64,000 nt of DNA from Enterococcus cecorum DSM 20682 = ATCC 43198 (lineage in GTDB: Bacteria > Bacillota > Bacilli > Lactobacillales > Enterococcaceae). The stretch covers positions 28,485 to 92,484 of the forward strand of contig NZ_ASWI01000001.1 of NCBI RefSeq assembly GCF_000407565.1, given 5' to 3'. Each line of letters starts with the position of its first letter. Within the stretch, counting starts at the first letter, position 1. The translations under genes were made by a program, and so were the position numbers. Below are positions 39,652-50,388 of the stretch, one piece after another. The notes beneath the pieces are model-generated. The model was not told where the DNA came from. It searched no databases and saw only the letters and a list, made by a program, of their open reading frames with translations.

Positions 39652-40475
39652 TTTGATTCCTCCAATCGTGTTTCGGCATGGAAATAGGCGCCGTGCCAAA
39701 CATGTCCAACATAAGGGTTAACAAAGATCCCTTTTTGGATGGCTTTATTGACAAAACTTTTGGCTAATTGGACAGCTTGAAGAACCGGATAATCATGGGC
39801 TAATAAGCTGGTAATCGCAGCGGCAAAAGTACAGCCTGCACCGTGGTTGGTTGCAGTTGAAATGATTGGTAATGCCAAAGTTTGAAAATCTTGACCATCA
39901 TAGAAGATATCAATGGCTAGCTCATGATTTAAACGGGCACCACCTTTGATGACAACATTTTTTGCACCCATTTCATGAATGATTTTAGCTGCTTGTTTCA
40001 TCTGCTCAATGGTGTGTAAATCGCCCATTCCAGAAAGTATACCGGCTTCTACTAAATTAGGTGTTGTGATAAAAGCTTGTGGAATAAGTTTGTTTTTTAG
40101 CATTTCAACGACTTGGGGTTGTAAAATATTAGCCGTTCCTTTGCAAGCGATAACTGGATCGATGACGATTTTTTCGGTATTACTTGTTTTGAGTAACTTG
40201 CTAATCGTTGCTGCGTTTTCTTCGTTGCCTAACATGCCAGTTTTCAAGGCTGCGATTTGGCCCCCACATGTAGCACTCGCAAATTGTTTTTGAATCAACT
40301 CGCTATCTAACTCGTGGACTTCATGTTGCCAGCCTTTTGAAGCATCCATTGTTACGATTGAGGTAATGACCGCATATCCATATAATCCAAATTCTTGAAA
40401 GGTTTTTAAATCAGCCTCTAATCCTGCACCTCCAGTAGAATCAGAGCCTGCAATAGTAAGTACTTGTTTAACCAT
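39648..40475 (-). CDS. pdxK: Pyridoxal kinase, ThiD-like PdxK
   Basis: A 275-residue ribokinase-superfamily enzyme. GSDSTGGAGLEADLKTFQEF and the C-terminal THGAGC-type motif (ATNHGAGCTFAAAI) are shared with ThiD, but the KGWQHEVHELD, MLKNKL-type and NPYVGHVWHGA segments follow the B. subtilis pyridoxal kinase PdxK rather than ThiD. It phosphorylates B6 vitamers after uptake. GGAGGGAAACT precedes the ATG. Activity on hydroxymethylpyrimidine cannot be excluded. Confidence 0.82.
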   Translation of the reverse strand: MVKQVLTIAGSDSTGGAGLEADLKTFQEFGLYGYAVITSIVTMDASKGWQHEVHELDSELIQKQFASATCGGQIAALKTGMLGNEENAATISKLLKTSNTEKIVIDPVIACKGTANILQPQVVEMLKNKLIPQAFITTPNLVEAGILSGMGDLHTIEQMKQAAKIIHEMGAKNVVIKGGARLNHELAIDIFYDGQDFQTLALPIISTATNHGAGCTFAAAITSLLAHDYPVLQAVQLAKSFVNKAIQKGIFVNPYVGHVWHGAYFHAETRLEESK

Positions 40476-40495
40476 AGTTTCCCTCCTTTTTTGAT

Positions 40496-40523
40496 AGTAT
40501 AACGCAACAGATGGTATCGTAAA
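40496..40523 (-). promoter_or_regulatory. pdxK operon promoter
   Basis: On the minus strand: TTTACG (40523-40518), 16 nt, TATACT (40501-40496), about 20 nt before the pdxK start. Confidence 0.65.
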
Positions 40524-40526
40524 ACA

Positions 40527-40557
40527 ACCAATTGGCTCAAAATATACCCAACCAATT
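40527..40557 (-). promoter_or_regulatory. Candidate PdxR activator site (direct repeats)
   Basis: Two ACCAATT copies (40527-40533 and 40551-40557; AATTGGT on the transcribed sense) lie 24 nt apart, immediately upstream of the pdxK -35 box. Direct repeats upstream of the promoter are the usual layout for MocR-type activators. Binding is inferred. Confidence 0.5.
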
Positions 40558-40559
40558 TA

Positions 40560-40592
40560 AAAAGACCTATCTGCATAAGATAGATCTTTTAA
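40560..40592 (-). terminator. Terminator of the MocR-type regulator gene
   Basis: AAAGACCTATCT (40561-40572) pairs with AGATAGATCTTTT (40578-40590), one mismatch. On the minus strand it starts in the stop codon and ends TCTTTTTAAA. Confidence 0.75.
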
Positions 40593-42013
40593 CGTTTAGC
40601 TGATAATATTGATGTACAATGTGCGAGTCGCTGTTTAAATTCTTCTAAAGGATAAGTGGCTAGATGGGCATAATTTAAGCGCATAGATTGACATTGATTA
40701 CAATATAAAAAGCTAGGCGCCACTAATAAATTTTGTTTCAGGAAAATTTGCCAGTCTTTGCGGTGGAGTTTTTGATGTTTCCACGTACAATATAAATATA
40801 GTCCCCCTGAAGTTTGTTGTACTTGCCAATCTTCACTAAATTCAGAAAAAACATGTAAAATCTCAGCTTGTCTCTGCGCTAAAAAATGTAATAAATGTGT
40901 CTGCTTGACAAGATAATCACTGGCACTTAAAGCATTTTGAGCAATGATTTGCGAAAATAAATCAGTCGTACGCTCGCTTTGGATTTTTGTATCTATAATA
41001 GAAGATAATAGTGATTTAGGAGCAGCTACCCAACCAATTTTGATATGCGGGCTGAATATTTTTGACAAAGAACCAAGATAGATGACTTGTTCGTCGGCTA
41101 AACTTTTTAGTCGAGGTAAGGGTCGATTGAAGTTCAGTTCACCATAAGCATCATCTTCTACAATTGGAATCTGATATTTTTTACAAATAGTGAGAATTTG
41201 CTGGCGACGTTCAAGCGACATTAATCTTCCGGTCGGGTTTTGAAAGTCAGGATTAAGATAAACAAGTTTAATACGACGTTGCAAAATTTGTTGTTCTAAT
41301 TTTTCAGCTATGATTCCTTCGTTATCCATATCAATTCCTAATAATTCAATTTGGTTAGAGGCAATCCAAGGCAATGAAAAAAGAAAAGAGGGGTTTTCTG
41401 TAGCAACCACATCACCTGGTTTGAGTAAGGTATCGAAAATCAGTGACATTCCTTGCGTAGAACCAGATGTAATTAGTAATTCTTCAGCACTAAGGGATAA
41501 CTGATACTGATTTTTCAAATGATTGACCAAAGCGTGACGTAAATGAATTTCTCCTGACTCAGGTAAATCAGCTTGCATTTTAAGCACCTGTTCCCACGAA
41601 AGACTTGGAATATTAAAGTTTTGAATGAAAGATAGGGGTAAATCACCGCTAGATAAATCAATACAATCTTTCTCATTGCGCTTTGTTTTCAATTCAGCAA
41701 GATAAGGATCTTCCACAAAAATTGGACGCGCTAGCAAATTTTTCCAAGGCAGTTGGGGTGACTTACGATTGGCAATACGAGTTGCGCTGATATAGGTGCC
41801 ACTTCCTTGTTGTCGTTCAAGCCAGCCTAAACTAACTAATTCATCGAGTGCACGTCCAACAGTAGAACGATTGACACCATAAAGCTGTGCAAGTTTGCGT
41901 TCGGCAGGTAAACGTTCTTCTGGTAGTAACTCACCAGATTGAATAGCTTCGATTAATTCGTGGATAATTTGTTGATAATAGGGTAGGTCTGATTCAGAAT
42001 TTAATTGATACAT
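40589..42013 (-). CDS. MocR/PdxR-family regulator (GntR wHTH fused to aminotransferase-like domain)
   Basis: A 474-residue regulator. Residues 1-72 form a GntR winged helix (LPAERKLAQLYGVNRSTVGR). Residues from about 100 form a fold-type I aminotransferase-like domain with the PLP lysine at Lys318 in SLSKIFSPHIKIGW and the NPDFQNPTG and VEDDAYGEL motifs. Such proteins sense PLP. Next to pdxK and an ECF S component, a PdxR role in B6 salvage is the likely reading. ATG 42013 is preferred; GGAGGG abuts the alternative at 42019. Confidence 0.85.
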   Translation of the reverse strand: MYQLNSESDLPYYQQIIHELIEAIQSGELLPEERLPAERKLAQLYGVNRSTVGRALDELVSLGWLERQQGSGTYISATRIANRKSPQLPWKNLLARPIFVEDPYLAELKTKRNEKDCIDLSSGDLPLSFIQNFNIPSLSWEQVLKMQADLPESGEIHLRHALVNHLKNQYQLSLSAEELLITSGSTQGMSLIFDTLLKPGDVVATENPSFLFSLPWIASNQIELLGIDMDNEGIIAEKLEQQILQRRIKLVYLNPDFQNPTGRLMSLERRQQILTICKKYQIPIVEDDAYGELNFNRPLPRLKSLADEQVIYLGSLSKIFSPHIKIGWVAAPKSLLSSIIDTKIQSERTTDLFSQIIAQNALSASDYLVKQTHLLHFLAQRQAEILHVFSEFSEDWQVQQTSGGLYLYCTWKHQKLHRKDWQIFLKQNLLVAPSFLYCNQCQSMRLNYAHLATYPLEEFKQRLAHCTSILSAKR

Positions 42014-42052
42014 CAACATCCCTCCGTAAGTTTTCTTAGCCTAAAGTTAGAA

Positions 42053-42080
42053 GATTCAAGTAAAAAAGTCAAGTTGAATC
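42053..42080 (-). promoter_or_regulatory. Inverted repeat upstream of the MocR-type gene
   Basis: GATTCAA (42053-42059) and TTGAATC (42074-42080) form a perfect 7-bp inverted repeat with a 14-nt spacer, about 40 nt before the regulator start. Possible autoregulatory site; evidence is symmetry and position only. Confidence 0.4.
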
Positions 42081-42172
42081 ATTTTTCTACTATAAAATAG
42101 TGAAGTAAAAATATAGTAAAATGAAAATTGAGTGAAAAGGCAAAAAAATTTTCAGTTTTTCAAGAAAAAAGC

Positions 42173-42201
42173 TTGCTTATTGCCAGGACATATACTATAA
42201 T
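42173..42201 (+). promoter_or_regulatory. S10 operon promoter
   Basis: TTGCTT (42173-42178), 17 nt, TATAAT (42196-42201). It drives the 14-kb ribosomal protein operon. Confidence 0.82.
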
Positions 42202-42207
42202 CAAAAA

Positions 42208-42362
42208 GGTGCTGCTCATTACGGGTATGCACTGCAGAAAATATTCTGCGGCTAAGAAACGAGAGGTTGCGACACGCCCGGACGCTTTGCCATGGTCGAG
42301 CGTGACGGATAATTTTCGTGGAGCTATGTCTACTTGTCAAAATAGGCGAAGGAGGGAACAAA
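42208..42362 (+). promoter_or_regulatory. rpsJ (S10 operon) structured leader
   Basis: About 155 nt of untranslated leader with several hairpins, among them CTGCAGAA/TTCTGCGG near 42230-42250. A GC-rich block (GCGACACGCCCGGACGC... GCGTGACGG) precedes the GGAGGG ribosome site. The position fits ribosomal-protein autoregulatory leaders of Firmicutes; the controlling protein cannot be told from sequence. Confidence 0.5.
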
Positions 42363-42671
42363 ATGGCAAAACAAAAAATTCGTATCCGTTTAAAAGCGTA
42401 TGAACATCGTATTTTAGATCAGTCTGCGGATAAAATTGTAGAAACTGCAAAGAGAACTGGAGCTGACGTATCTGGTCCAATTCCATTACCAACAGAACGT
42501 AGTCTTTACACAATCATTCGTGCGACTCACAAATACAAAGATTCACGCGAACAATTCGAAATGCGTACACACAAACGTCTAATCGACATTGTGAATCCAA
42601 CACCAAAAACTGTCGATGCTTTAATGAAGCTTGACTTACCATCAGGTGTTAATATTGAAATCAAACTATAA
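42363..42671 (+). CDS. rpsJ: 30S ribosomal protein S10
   Basis: A 102-residue S10 ([20 protein letters not shown]), also NusE in antitermination. AAGGAGG lies 9 nt before this ATG; a longer in-frame extension is leader sequence. First gene of the S10-spc-alpha operon. Confidence 0.97.
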   Translation: MAKQKIRIRLKAYEHRILDQSADKIVETAKRTGADVSGPIPLPTERSLYTIIRATHKYKDSREQFEMRTHKRLIDIVNPTPKTVDALMKLDLPSGVNIEIKL

Positions 42672-42696
42672 TTATAATTAAGATGGAGGTGTAATC

Positions 42697-43326
42697 ATGA
42701 CCAAAGGAATCTTAGGGAAAAAAGTGGGAATGACTCAAATCTTCACTGAATCAGGAGAATTAATCCCAGTTACAGTTGTTGAAGCTACTCCAAACGTAGT
42801 CTTACAAGTGAAAACTGTTGAAACTGACGGCTATGAAGCAATTCAAGTTGGTTTCGAAGATATGCGTGAAGTTTTGTCTAACAAACCTGCGAAAGGTCAT
42901 GTTGCAAAAGCAAACACGGCTCCTAAGCGCTTCATTCGTGAATTCAAGGATGTTGAGCTTGAGGGCTTAGAAGTAGGATCAGAGATTAAAGTGGACGTCT
43001 TCCAAGCAGGAGACATCGTTGACGTTACAGGAACAACTAAAGGTAAAGGATTCCAAGGCGTAATCAAACGTCATGGACAAAGCCGCGGACCAATGGCTCA
43101 CGGTTCTCGTTACCATCGTCGTCCTGGATCAATGGGTCCAGTTGCACCTAACCGTGTATTTAAAAATAAACACCTTGCTGGCCGTATGGGTGGCAATCGC
43201 GTAACAATTCAAAATCTTGAAATTGTACGTGTAGACGCTGAACGTAACGTAATCTTAATCAAAGGTAACGTTCCAGGCGCTAAAAAATCATTGATTACAA
43301 TCAAATCAGCTGTGAAGGCTAAATAA
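42697..43326 (+). CDS. rplC: 50S ribosomal protein L3
   Basis: A 209-residue L3 ([16 protein letters not shown]) with the [18 protein letters not shown] signature and the long peptidyl-transferase-centre loop. GGAGG precedes the ATG; 25 nt after rpsJ. Confidence 0.97.
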   Translation: MTKGILGKKVGMTQIFTESGELIPVTVVEATPNVVLQVKTVETDGYEAIQVGFEDMREVLSNKPAKGHVAKANTAPKRFIREFKDVELEGLEVGSEIKVDVFQAGDIVDVTGTTKGKGFQGVIKRHGQSRGPMAHGSRYHRRPGSMGPVAPNRVFKNKHLAGRMGGNRVTIQNLEIVRVDAERNVILIKGNVPGAKKSLITIKSAVKAK

Positions 43327-43354
43327 TCGATAGGAAGAAAGGAGGAACTAAGGA

Positions 43355-43978
43355 ATGCCAAACGTAGCATTATTTAAACAAGATGGAAGCCAAATTGGCG
43401 AAATTACTTTAAATGAAGAAATTTTTGGAATTGAACCTAATGAAAGTGTTGTTTTCGATGCAGTTATCATGCAACGTGCTTCATTAAGACAAGGAACACA
43501 CGCTGTTAGAAACCGTAGCGCAGTACGTGGCGGTGGACGCAAACCATGGCGTCAAAAAGTAACAGGTCGTGCTCGTCAAGGTTCAATCCGTTCACCACAA
43601 TGGCGTGGAGGTGGCGTTGTATTCGGACCAACACCACGTTCATATAGCTACAAACTTCCTAGAAAAGTTCGTCGTTTAGCAATGAAATCTGTATTATCAG
43701 AAAAAGTTGCTGCAAATAACTTGGTTGCAGTTGATGCATTAAGCTTCGAAGCACCAAAAACTAAAGAATTCAAACAAGTTCTTGCTAACTTATCAATTGA
43801 TACAAAAGTATTAGTAGTATTAGAACCAGGTAATGACTTTGCTGCTTTATCAGCACGTAACTTACCAAACGTAAGTGTTGTTGCTTCAGACAACGTAAGT
43901 GTGTTAGATGTTGTATCAAATGACAAATTATTAGTAACTCAAACTGCTCTTACTCAAATTGAGGAGGTGCTTGCATAA
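43355..43978 (+). CDS. rplD: 50S ribosomal protein L4
   Basis: A 207-residue L4 ([17 protein letters not shown]) with the extended loop [19 protein letters not shown] that lines the exit tunnel and is where macrolide-resistance changes occur; the loop looks normal. Its stop overlaps the rplW start by one base. Confidence 0.96.
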   Translation: MPNVALFKQDGSQIGEITLNEEIFGIEPNESVVFDAVIMQRASLRQGTHAVRNRSAVRGGGRKPWRQKVTGRARQGSIRSPQWRGGGVVFGPTPRSYSYKLPRKVRRLAMKSVLSEKVAANNLVAVDALSFEAPKTKEFKQVLANLSIDTKVLVVLEPGNDFAALSARNLPNVSVVASDNVSVLDVVSNDKLLVTQTALTQIEEVLA

Positions 43979-44265
43979 TGAACTTACTAGATGTCATTAA
44001 ACGCCCAGTAATCACTGAAAAGTCTATGAACGCAATGGAAGAAAACAAATACACTTTTGAAGTGGATACTCGTGCAAACAAAACATTAGTAAAACAAGCT
44101 GTAGAAGCTGCTTTCGATGTGAAAGTTAAAGACGTGAACATCGTAAACGTACGTCCTAAATTCAAACGTATGGGTAAATATGCAGGTTATACAAAGAAAC
44201 GTCGCAAAGCTATTGTGACATTAACAAGCGATTCAAAAGCAATCGAATTATTCTCAGCTGAATAA
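43978..44265 (+). CDS. rplW: 50S ribosomal protein L23
   Basis: A 95-residue L23 ([20 protein letters not shown]), exit-site docking protein for trigger factor and SRP. Starts within the rplD stop (TAATG), so translation is coupled. Confidence 0.96.
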   Translation: MNLLDVIKRPVITEKSMNAMEENKYTFEVDTRANKTLVKQAVEAAFDVKVKDVNIVNVRPKFKRMGKYAGYTKKRRKAIVTLTSDSKAIELFSAE

Positions 44266-44302
44266 TAAAACTAGATAGATTATTAATAGGAGGGAAAAAG
44301 AC

Positions 44303-45136
44303 GTGGCGATTAAAAAGTACAAACCTACCTCAAATGGTCGTCGTAATATGACTTCTTCTGACTTTGCTGAAATTACTACATCAAAACCAGAAAAATCATT
44401 ATTAGCACCATTGAAAAACAATGCCGGCCGTAACAACAACGGACGCATTACTGTACGTCACCAAGGTGGCGGTCATAAACGTCAATACCGTTTGATCGAC
44501 TTCAAACGTAACAAAGATAATGTTGTAGCTAAAGTTGCGACAATCGAATACGATCCAAACCGTTCTGCAAACATTGCTTTATTGCATTACGAAGATGGAG
44601 TAAAAACTTATATCTTAGCACCTAAAGGATTAGAAGTAGGCATGACAGTTGTTTCTGGTCCTGAAGCTGATATCAAAGTGGGTAATGCTTTACCATTAGA
44701 AAACATTCCAGTTGGTACAGTTATCCACAATATCGAATTAAAACCAGGTAAAGGTGGACAATTAATCCGCTCTGCTGGTACAAGTGCTCAAGTTTTAGGT
44801 AAAGAAGGTAAATACGTTCTTATCCGCTTAAACTCAGGTGAAGTTCGTATGATCTTAGCAACATGCCGTGCAACAATCGGTGCTGTTGGTAACGAACAAC
44901 ATGAATTAATTAACATTGGTAAAGCAGGTCGCTCTCGTTGGTTGCGTAAACGCCCAACTGTTCGTGGTAGCGTAATGAACCCTAATGATCACCCACACGG
45001 TGGTGGTGAAGGTCGTGCACCAATCGGACGTAAAGCACCAGTTTCACCTTGGGGTCAACCAGCTCTTGGCTTCAAAACACGTAACAAGAAAGCTAAATCA
45101 AACAAACTTATTGTTCGTCGTCGTAAGACTAAATAA
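44303..45136 (+). CDS. rplB: 50S ribosomal protein L2
   Basis: A 277-residue L2 ([15 protein letters not shown]) with the C-terminal [14 protein letters not shown] motif near the peptidyl transferase centre. The start codon is GTG, with GGAGGG 10 nt upstream; no ATG gives the conserved N-terminus. Confidence 0.96.
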   Translation: MAIKKYKPTSNGRRNMTSSDFAEITTSKPEKSLLAPLKNNAGRNNNGRITVRHQGGGHKRQYRLIDFKRNKDNVVAKVATIEYDPNRSANIALLHYEDGVKTYILAPKGLEVGMTVVSGPEADIKVGNALPLENIPVGTVIHNIELKPGKGGQLIRSAGTSAQVLGKEGKYVLIRLNSGEVRMILATCRATIGAVGNEQHELINIGKAGRSRWLRKRPTVRGSVMNPNDHPHGGGEGRAPIGRKAPVSPWGQPALGFKTRNKKAKSNKLIVRRRKTK

Positions 45137-45178
45137 TTTTTATGACCATGTGTCGCACATTTTGAGAGGAGGTTCACC

Positions 45179-45457
45179 ATGGGTCGTAGCTTAAAGAAAG
45201 GACCTTTTGTCGATGACCATTTGATGAAAAAGGTCGAAGCACAACAAGGTGTTGAAAAGAAAAAAGTAATCAAAACTTGGTCTCGTCGTTCTACAATCTT
45301 CCCAAGTTTTGTTGGATTCACAATCGCTGTGTATGATGGACGTAAACACGTGCCAGTTTACATTCAAGAAGACATGGTAGGACATAAATTAGGTGAATTT
45401 GCACCAACTAGAACTTATCGTGGCCACGCTGCAGACGATAAGAAGACAAAACGCTAG
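45179..45457 (+). CDS. rpsS: 30S ribosomal protein S19
   Basis: A 92-residue S19 ([20 protein letters not shown]) with the [20 protein letters not shown] motif. GAGAGGAGG precedes the ATG. Normal length. Confidence 0.97.
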   Translation: MGRSLKKGPFVDDHLMKKVEAQQGVEKKKVIKTWSRRSTIFPSFVGFTIAVYDGRKHVPVYIQEDMVGHKLGEFAPTRTYRGHAADDKKTKR

Positions 45458-45477
45458 TCTGAGGGGAGGATATAATA

Positions 45478-45825
45478 ATGGCAGAACAAATTACATCAGC
45501 TAAAGCAACTGCTAAAACAGTACGTACATCTCCTCGTAAAGCGCGTTTAGTTATCGATTTAATCCGAGGAAAAAGCGTTGCTGAAGCAATTGCAATTCTA
45601 AAATTCACACCAAATAAAGCTGCATCAATCATTGAAAAAGTTTTAATGTCAGCTATTGCGAATGCTGAAAATAATTTTGACTTAGATGTTGAAAACTTAT
45701 ATGTATCTGAAGCTTTTGTTAACGAAGGACCAACTATGAAACGTTTCCGTCCACGTGCGAAAGGATCAGCTTCACCAATCAACAAACGTACAAGTCATAT
45801 TACGGTAGTCGTATCAGAAAAATAA
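45478..45825 (+). CDS. rplV: 50S ribosomal protein L22
   Basis: A 115-residue L22 with [17 protein letters not shown] and the tunnel hairpin [21 protein letters not shown], which is unaltered. GGGGAGG precedes the ATG; 20 nt after rpsS. Confidence 0.96.
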   Translation: MAEQITSAKATAKTVRTSPRKARLVIDLIRGKSVAEAIAILKFTPNKAASIIEKVLMSAIANAENNFDLDVENLYVSEAFVNEGPTMKRFRPRAKGSASPINKRTSHITVVVSEK

Positions 45826-45838
45826 GGAGGGACAATCA

Positions 45839-46495
45839 GTGGGTCAAAAAGTACATCCAATTGGAATGCGTGTAGGCGTCATCCGTGACTGGGATGCAAA
45901 ATGGTATGCTGAAAAAGAGTATGCTGAATATCTACACGAAGATTTAAGAATTCGTAAATTTATCGCATCTAAACTTGCTGATGCCGCTGTGTCAACAGTA
46001 GAAATCGAACGTGCTGCAAATCGCGTGAACGTTTCAATCCACACAGCTAAACCAGGTATGGTTATCGGTAAAGGCGGTGCTGAAGTCGAAAACCTACGTA
46101 AAGAATTAAATAAATTAACTGGTAAACGAGTTCACATTAACATTGTTGAAATCAAAAAACCAGATTTAGATGCTAAATTAGTCGGCGAAGGTATTGCACG
46201 TCAATTAGAAAACCGTGTTGCTTTCCGTCGTGCACAAAAACAAGCTATCCAACGTACAATGCGTTCAGGAGCTAAAGGAATTAAAACACAAGTATCAGGT
46301 CGTTTAAACGGTGCAGATATTGCTCGTAGCGAAGGATACTCAGAAGGAACAGTTCCACTTCATACATTGCGTGCAGATATTGACTACGCCTGGGAAGAAG
46401 CAGATACAACATACGGTAAACTTGGTGTTAAAGTATGGATCTATCGCGGAGAAGTTCTTCCAACTAAAAAGAATACTGAAAAAGGAGGGAAATAA
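45839..46495 (+). CDS. rpsC: 30S ribosomal protein S3
   Basis: A 218-residue S3 ([20 protein letters not shown]) with the KH domain motif [21 protein letters not shown] start with AAGGAGGG upstream. Part of mRNA entry channel. Confidence 0.96.
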   Translation: MGQKVHPIGMRVGVIRDWDAKWYAEKEYAEYLHEDLRIRKFIASKLADAAVSTVEIERAANRVNVSIHTAKPGMVIGKGGAEVENLRKELNKLTGKRVHINIVEIKKPDLDAKLVGEGIARQLENRVAFRRAQKQAIQRTMRSGAKGIKTQVSGRLNGADIARSEGYSEGTVPLHTLRADIDYAWEEADTTYGKLGVKVWIYRGEVLPTKKNTEKGGK

Positions 46496-46498
46496 GAC

Positions 46499-46933
46499 AT
46501 GTTAGTACCAAAACGTGTAAAACACCGTCGTGAATTCCGCGGTAAAATGCGTGGTGAAGCTAAAGGCGGTAAAGAAGTTACTTTTGGTGAATACGGTTTG
46601 CAAGCAGTTGAATCACATTGGATTACCAACCGTCAAATCGAAGCAGCCCGTATTGCTATGACTCGTTACATGAAACGTGGTGGGAAAGTATGGATTAAAA
46701 TCTTCCCTCACAAATCTTATACTGCCAAAGCGATTGGGGTACGTATGGGTTCTGGTAAAGGGGCACCTGAAGGTTGGGTTGCACCAGTTAAACGCGGCAA
46801 AATCATGTTTGAAGTAGCTGGCGTTCCTGAAGAAGTAGCTCGTGAAGCTTTACGTCTTGCTTCTCACAAATTACCAGTAAAAACTAAAATCGTAAAACGT
46901 GAGGAAATGGGTGGTGAATCGAATGAAGGTTAA
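46499..46933 (+). CDS. rplP: 50S ribosomal protein L16
   Basis: A 144-residue L16 ([19 protein letters not shown]) with the [17 protein letters not shown] motif. The ATG follows the rpsC stop by 3 nt, with GGAGGG in the end of rpsC. It overlaps rpmC by 11 nt. Confidence 0.96.
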   Translation: MLVPKRVKHRREFRGKMRGEAKGGKEVTFGEYGLQAVESHWITNRQIEAARIAMTRYMKRGGKVWIKIFPHKSYTAKAIGVRMGSGKGAPEGWVAPVKRGKIMFEVAGVPEEVAREALRLASHKLPVKTKIVKREEMGGESNEG

Positions 46934-47111
46934 AGAAATCAGAGAATTAACCACTGCCGAAATGCTAGATCAAGAAAAACAATTAAAAGAAGAATTGTTC
47001 AATCTTAGATTCCAATTAGCTACAGGCCAATTAGAAAACACTGCACGAATCAAAGAAGTACGTAAATCGATTGCACGCATCAAAACTGTGTTGCGTGAAC
47101 AAGCTAAGTAA
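46923..47111 (+). CDS. rpmC: 50S ribosomal protein L29
   Basis: A 62-residue helical L29 ([20 protein letters not shown]). The ATG lies inside the end of rplP, with GGTGG nearby, so expression is coupled to L16. A longer in-frame extension is not needed. Confidence 0.95.
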   Translation: MKVKEIRELTTAEMLDQEKQLKEELFNLRFQLATGQLENTARIKEVRKSIARIKTVLREQAK

Positions 47112-47135
47112 TCGTGGAAGGAGGCCATTCATCGT

Positions 47136-47402
47136 ATGACTGAAGAAAGAAATCAACGCAAAGTTTATCAAGGACGTGTGGTTTCTGACAAAATGGATAA
47201 AACCATTACTGTTGTCGTTGAAACAAAACGTAACCACCCAATCTATGGTAAACGTATGAACTATTCTAAGAAATACAAAGCTCACGATGAAAACAATGAA
47301 GCAAAAGTTGGAGATATCGTGAAAATTATGGAAACTCGTCCATTATCAGCTACAAAACGTTTCCGTCTAGTAGAGATTGTTGAAAAAGCAGTGATTATTT
47401 AA
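47136..47402 (+). CDS. rpsQ: 30S ribosomal protein S17
   Basis: An 88-residue OB-fold S17 with [20 protein letters not shown] and [27 protein letters not shown] precedes the ATG. Normal. Confidence 0.96.
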   Translation: MTEERNQRKVYQGRVVSDKMDKTITVVVETKRNHPIYGKRMNYSKKYKAHDENNEAKVGDIVKIMETRPLSATKRFRLVEIVEKAVII

Positions 47403-47424
47403 TCAACGAGATTTTCCTATATAG

Positions 47425-47832
<408 letters not shown>

Positions 47833-47866
47833 TAGGTCAATAAAACATAAGGAGGTGCTAAGATAG

Positions 47867-48178
47867 ATGTTTGTTAAAAAAGGCGATAAAGTTAAAGTTA
47901 TCACTGGAAAAGACAAAAATAAGGAAGGCGTAGTTTTAGCTGCCCTACCTAAAAAAGATAAAGTCATCGTTGAAGGTGTAAACATTGTGAAAAAACACCA
48001 AAAACCTTCTCAAGCTGCTCCTCAAGGTGGAATCGTTGAAGTTGAAGCGCCAATTCACGTATCTAACGTAATGGTAATCGATCCTTCAAACGGACAACCT
48101 ACAAAAGTTGCTTACAAAGAAGTTGATGGCAAAAAAGTCCGCGTTTCTAAGAAAACCGGTGAAGTTTTAGATAAATAA
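47867..48178 (+). CDS. rplX: 50S ribosomal protein L24
   Basis: A 103-residue L24 with the KOW motif [20 protein letters not shown] near the N-terminus. AAGGAGGTG precedes the ATG. Assembly initiator of the large subunit. Confidence 0.96.
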   Translation: MFVKKGDKVKVITGKDKNKEGVVLAALPKKDKVIVEGVNIVKKHQKPSQAAPQGGIVEVEAPIHVSNVMVIDPSNGQPTKVAYKEVDGKKVRVSKKTGEVLDK

Positions 48179-48206
48179 GAAAAATAAGGAAGGAGGGGCT
48201 TACTGA

Positions 48207-48746
48207 ATGAACCGCCTTAAAGAAAAATATACAAAAGAAGTTGTTCCATCTTTAATGGAAAAATTTGAATATAGCTCAGTGATGCAAGTGCCTAAAGTTG
48301 AAAAGATTGTTATCAACATGGGTGTTGGTGATGCTGTATCAAACGCAAAAAACTTAGATAAAGCTGTTGAAGAATTACAATTAATTTCAGGTCAAAAACC
48401 TTTAATTACTAAAGCTAAGAAATCAATCGCTGGTTTCCGTTTACGTGAAGGAATGCCAATCGGTGCGAAAGTTACTTTACGTGGTGAAAGAATGTACGAA
48501 TTTTTAGATAAATTAGTTACTGTTTCACTTCCACGTGTACGTGACTTCCACGGTGTAAGCAAAAAAGCCTTTGACGGACGTGGAAACTACACTTTAGGTG
48601 TGAAAGAACAATTAATCTTCCCTGAAGTGGACTACGATTTAGTAGATAAAGTACGTGGTATGGATATCGTAATTGTAACTACAGCTCAAACAGATGAAGA
48701 ATCTCGAGAGTTGTTAACACAATTAGGCATGCCATTTGCAAAATAA
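48207..48746 (+). CDS. rplE: 50S ribosomal protein L5
   Basis: A 179-residue L5 ([20 protein letters not shown]), 5S rRNA-binding, with [12 protein letters not shown] and the [20 protein letters not shown] motif. AAGGAGGGG precedes the ATG. Confidence 0.97.
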   Translation: MNRLKEKYTKEVVPSLMEKFEYSSVMQVPKVEKIVINMGVGDAVSNAKNLDKAVEELQLISGQKPLITKAKKSIAGFRLREGMPIGAKVTLRGERMYEFLDKLVTVSLPRVRDFHGVSKKAFDGRGNYTLGVKEQLIFPEVDYDLVDKVRGMDIVIVTTAQTDEESRELLTQLGMPFAK

Positions 48747-48764
48747 TAAAAGGAGGCGAACTAC

Positions 48765-48950
48765 GTGGCTAAAAAATCAATGATTGCTAAAAACAAACGC
48801 CCTGCAAAATTCTCAACTCAAGAATATACTCGTTGCGAACGTTGCGGACGTCCACATTCAGTTTATCGTAAATTTAAACTTTGCCGTATTTGCTTCCGCG
48901 AACTTGCCTATAAAGGTCAAATTCCCGGCGTGAAGAAAGCTAGCTGGTAA
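48765..48950 (+). CDS. rpsN: 30S ribosomal protein S14, zinc-binding type
   Basis: A 61-residue short S14 (RpsZ type) with two CxxC pairs (CERC and CRIC) that bind zinc. GTG start with AAAGGAGG upstream. The zinc-free paralogue, common in Firmicutes for zinc limitation, is not in this window. Confidence 0.96.
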   Translation: MAKKSMIAKNKRPAKFSTQEYTRCERCGRPHSVYRKFKLCRICFRELAYKGQIPGVKKASW

Positions 48951-48986
48951 AAAAGTTAAATTCGCATAAAGGAGGTAAATCATCTA

Positions 48987-49385
48987 ATGGTCATGACAGA
49001 TCCAATTGCAGATTTTCTAACTCGCATTCGTAATGCAAACATGGTTAAACATGAAGTTTTAGAAGTACCTGCATCAAAAATCAAACGTGACATCGCTGAA
49101 ATCTTAAAACGTGAAGGTTTCGTACGTGATGTAGAATATATCGAAGATGACAAACAAGGCGTAATCCGTGTGTTCTTAAAATACGGTAAAAACGGCGAAC
49201 GTGTTATCACTAACTTAAAACGTATCTCAAAACCAGGTTTACGTGCTTACGTAAAAGCTGACGAAGTACCTAAAGTATTAAATGGTTTAGGGATCGCAAT
49301 TATCTCAACTTCTGAAGGTGTAATCACTGATAAAGAAGCTAGAGCTAAAAACATCGGTGGCGAAGTTGTCGCTTACGTATGGTAA
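48987..49385 (+). CDS. rpsH: 30S ribosomal protein S8
   Basis: A 132-residue S8 ([20 protein letters not shown]) with the C-terminal [20 protein letters not shown] motif. AAAGGAGG precedes the ATG. In known spc operons S8 is the translational repressor. Confidence 0.97.
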   Translation: MVMTDPIADFLTRIRNANMVKHEVLEVPASKIKRDIAEILKREGFVRDVEYIEDDKQGVIRVFLKYGKNGERVITNLKRISKPGLRAYVKADEVPKVLNGLGIAIISTSEGVITDKEARAKNIGGEVVAYVW

Positions 49386-49413
49386 GAATTAATCAACGAG
49401 GAGGTGTCTGATA

Positions 49414-49950
49414 GTGAGCCGTATCGGTAATAAAGTTGTTGTTCTTCCTCAAGGTGTGGAAGTCAAACAAAACGGAAACGAAATTACAGTCAAAGGTCCT
49501 AAAGGTGAATTAACTCGTACTTTCTCAGAAGATATCAAAATGAATATCGAAGGTAATGAAGTGACTTTCACTCGTCCTAATGACTCAAAAGAAATGAAAA
49601 CAATTCACGGAACTACTCGCGCAATCTTCCATAACATGGTTGTTGGTGTAAGCGAAGGTTTCCAAAAAGCATTAGAATTAATCGGGGTTGGGTACCGTGC
49701 ACAATTACAAGGTTCAAAACTTGTATTAAACGTAGGTTACTCTCATCCTGTTGAAATTACTGCTCCTGCAGGTATTACATTTGAAGTTCCATCTAACACA
49801 CAAGTTGTTGTTAAAGGAATCAGCAAAGAAGCTGTAGGTGAAATTGCAGCGAACATTCGTGGTGTTCGTCCACCAGAACCTTATAAAGGTAAAGGTATTC
49901 GCTATGTTGGTGAATATGTACGCCGTAAAGAAGGTAAAACTGGTAAATAA
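49414..49950 (+). CDS. rplF: 50S ribosomal protein L6
   Basis: A 178-residue L6 ([18 protein letters not shown]) with the C-terminal [23 protein letters not shown] signature. GTG start, GAGGAGG upstream. Confidence 0.96.
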   Translation: MSRIGNKVVVLPQGVEVKQNGNEITVKGPKGELTRTFSEDIKMNIEGNEVTFTRPNDSKEMKTIHGTTRAIFHNMVVGVSEGFQKALELIGVGYRAQLQGSKLVLNVGYSHPVEITAPAGITFEVPSNTQVVVKGISKEAVGEIAANIRGVRPPEPYKGKGIRYVGEYVRRKEGKTGK

Positions 49951-50011
49951 TCGTAAACAACATTGTTTACGATTCGCGGCTTAGGCCAGCATAATAAAAG
50001 AGGTGACAATT

Positions 50012-50368
50012 GTGATTACAAAACCAGACAAAAATAAAACACGTCAAAAGAGACATCGTCGTGTACGTAACAAAATCTCTGGTACTGCTGAGTGCCCACG
50101 CTTGAACGTTTTTCGTTCTAATAAAAACATCTACGCTCAAATTATTGATGACGTAGCGGGTGTGACGCTAGCAAGTGCCTCTGCCTTAGATAAAGAAATT
50201 TCAGGTGGAACAAAAACTGAACAAGCACAAGCTGTTGGTAAATTAGTAGCAGAACGTGCTGCAGCAAAAGGTATTAAAAATGTAGTCTTTGACCGTGGTG
50301 GATACCTTTACCATGGCCGTGTAGCAGCTTTAGCTCAAGCAGCTCGCGAAAATGGACTTGAATTTTAA
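50012..50368 (+). CDS. rplR: 50S ribosomal protein L18
   Basis: A 118-residue L18 ([18 protein letters not shown]), 5S rRNA binding. The start is GTG at 50012, with AGAGGTG 7 nt upstream; an in-frame TTG-type extension to 50003 overlaps the ribosome site. The 61 nt before it hold the hairpin TCGTAAACAA/TTGTTTACGA (49950-49973). Confidence 0.94.
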   Translation: MITKPDKNKTRQKRHRRVRNKISGTAECPRLNVFRSNKNIYAQIIDDVAGVTLASASALDKEISGGTKTEQAQAVGKLVAERAAAKGIKNVVFDRGGYLYHGRVAALAQAARENGLEF

Positions 50369-50388
50369 TAGAAGGAGGAACACCATTC

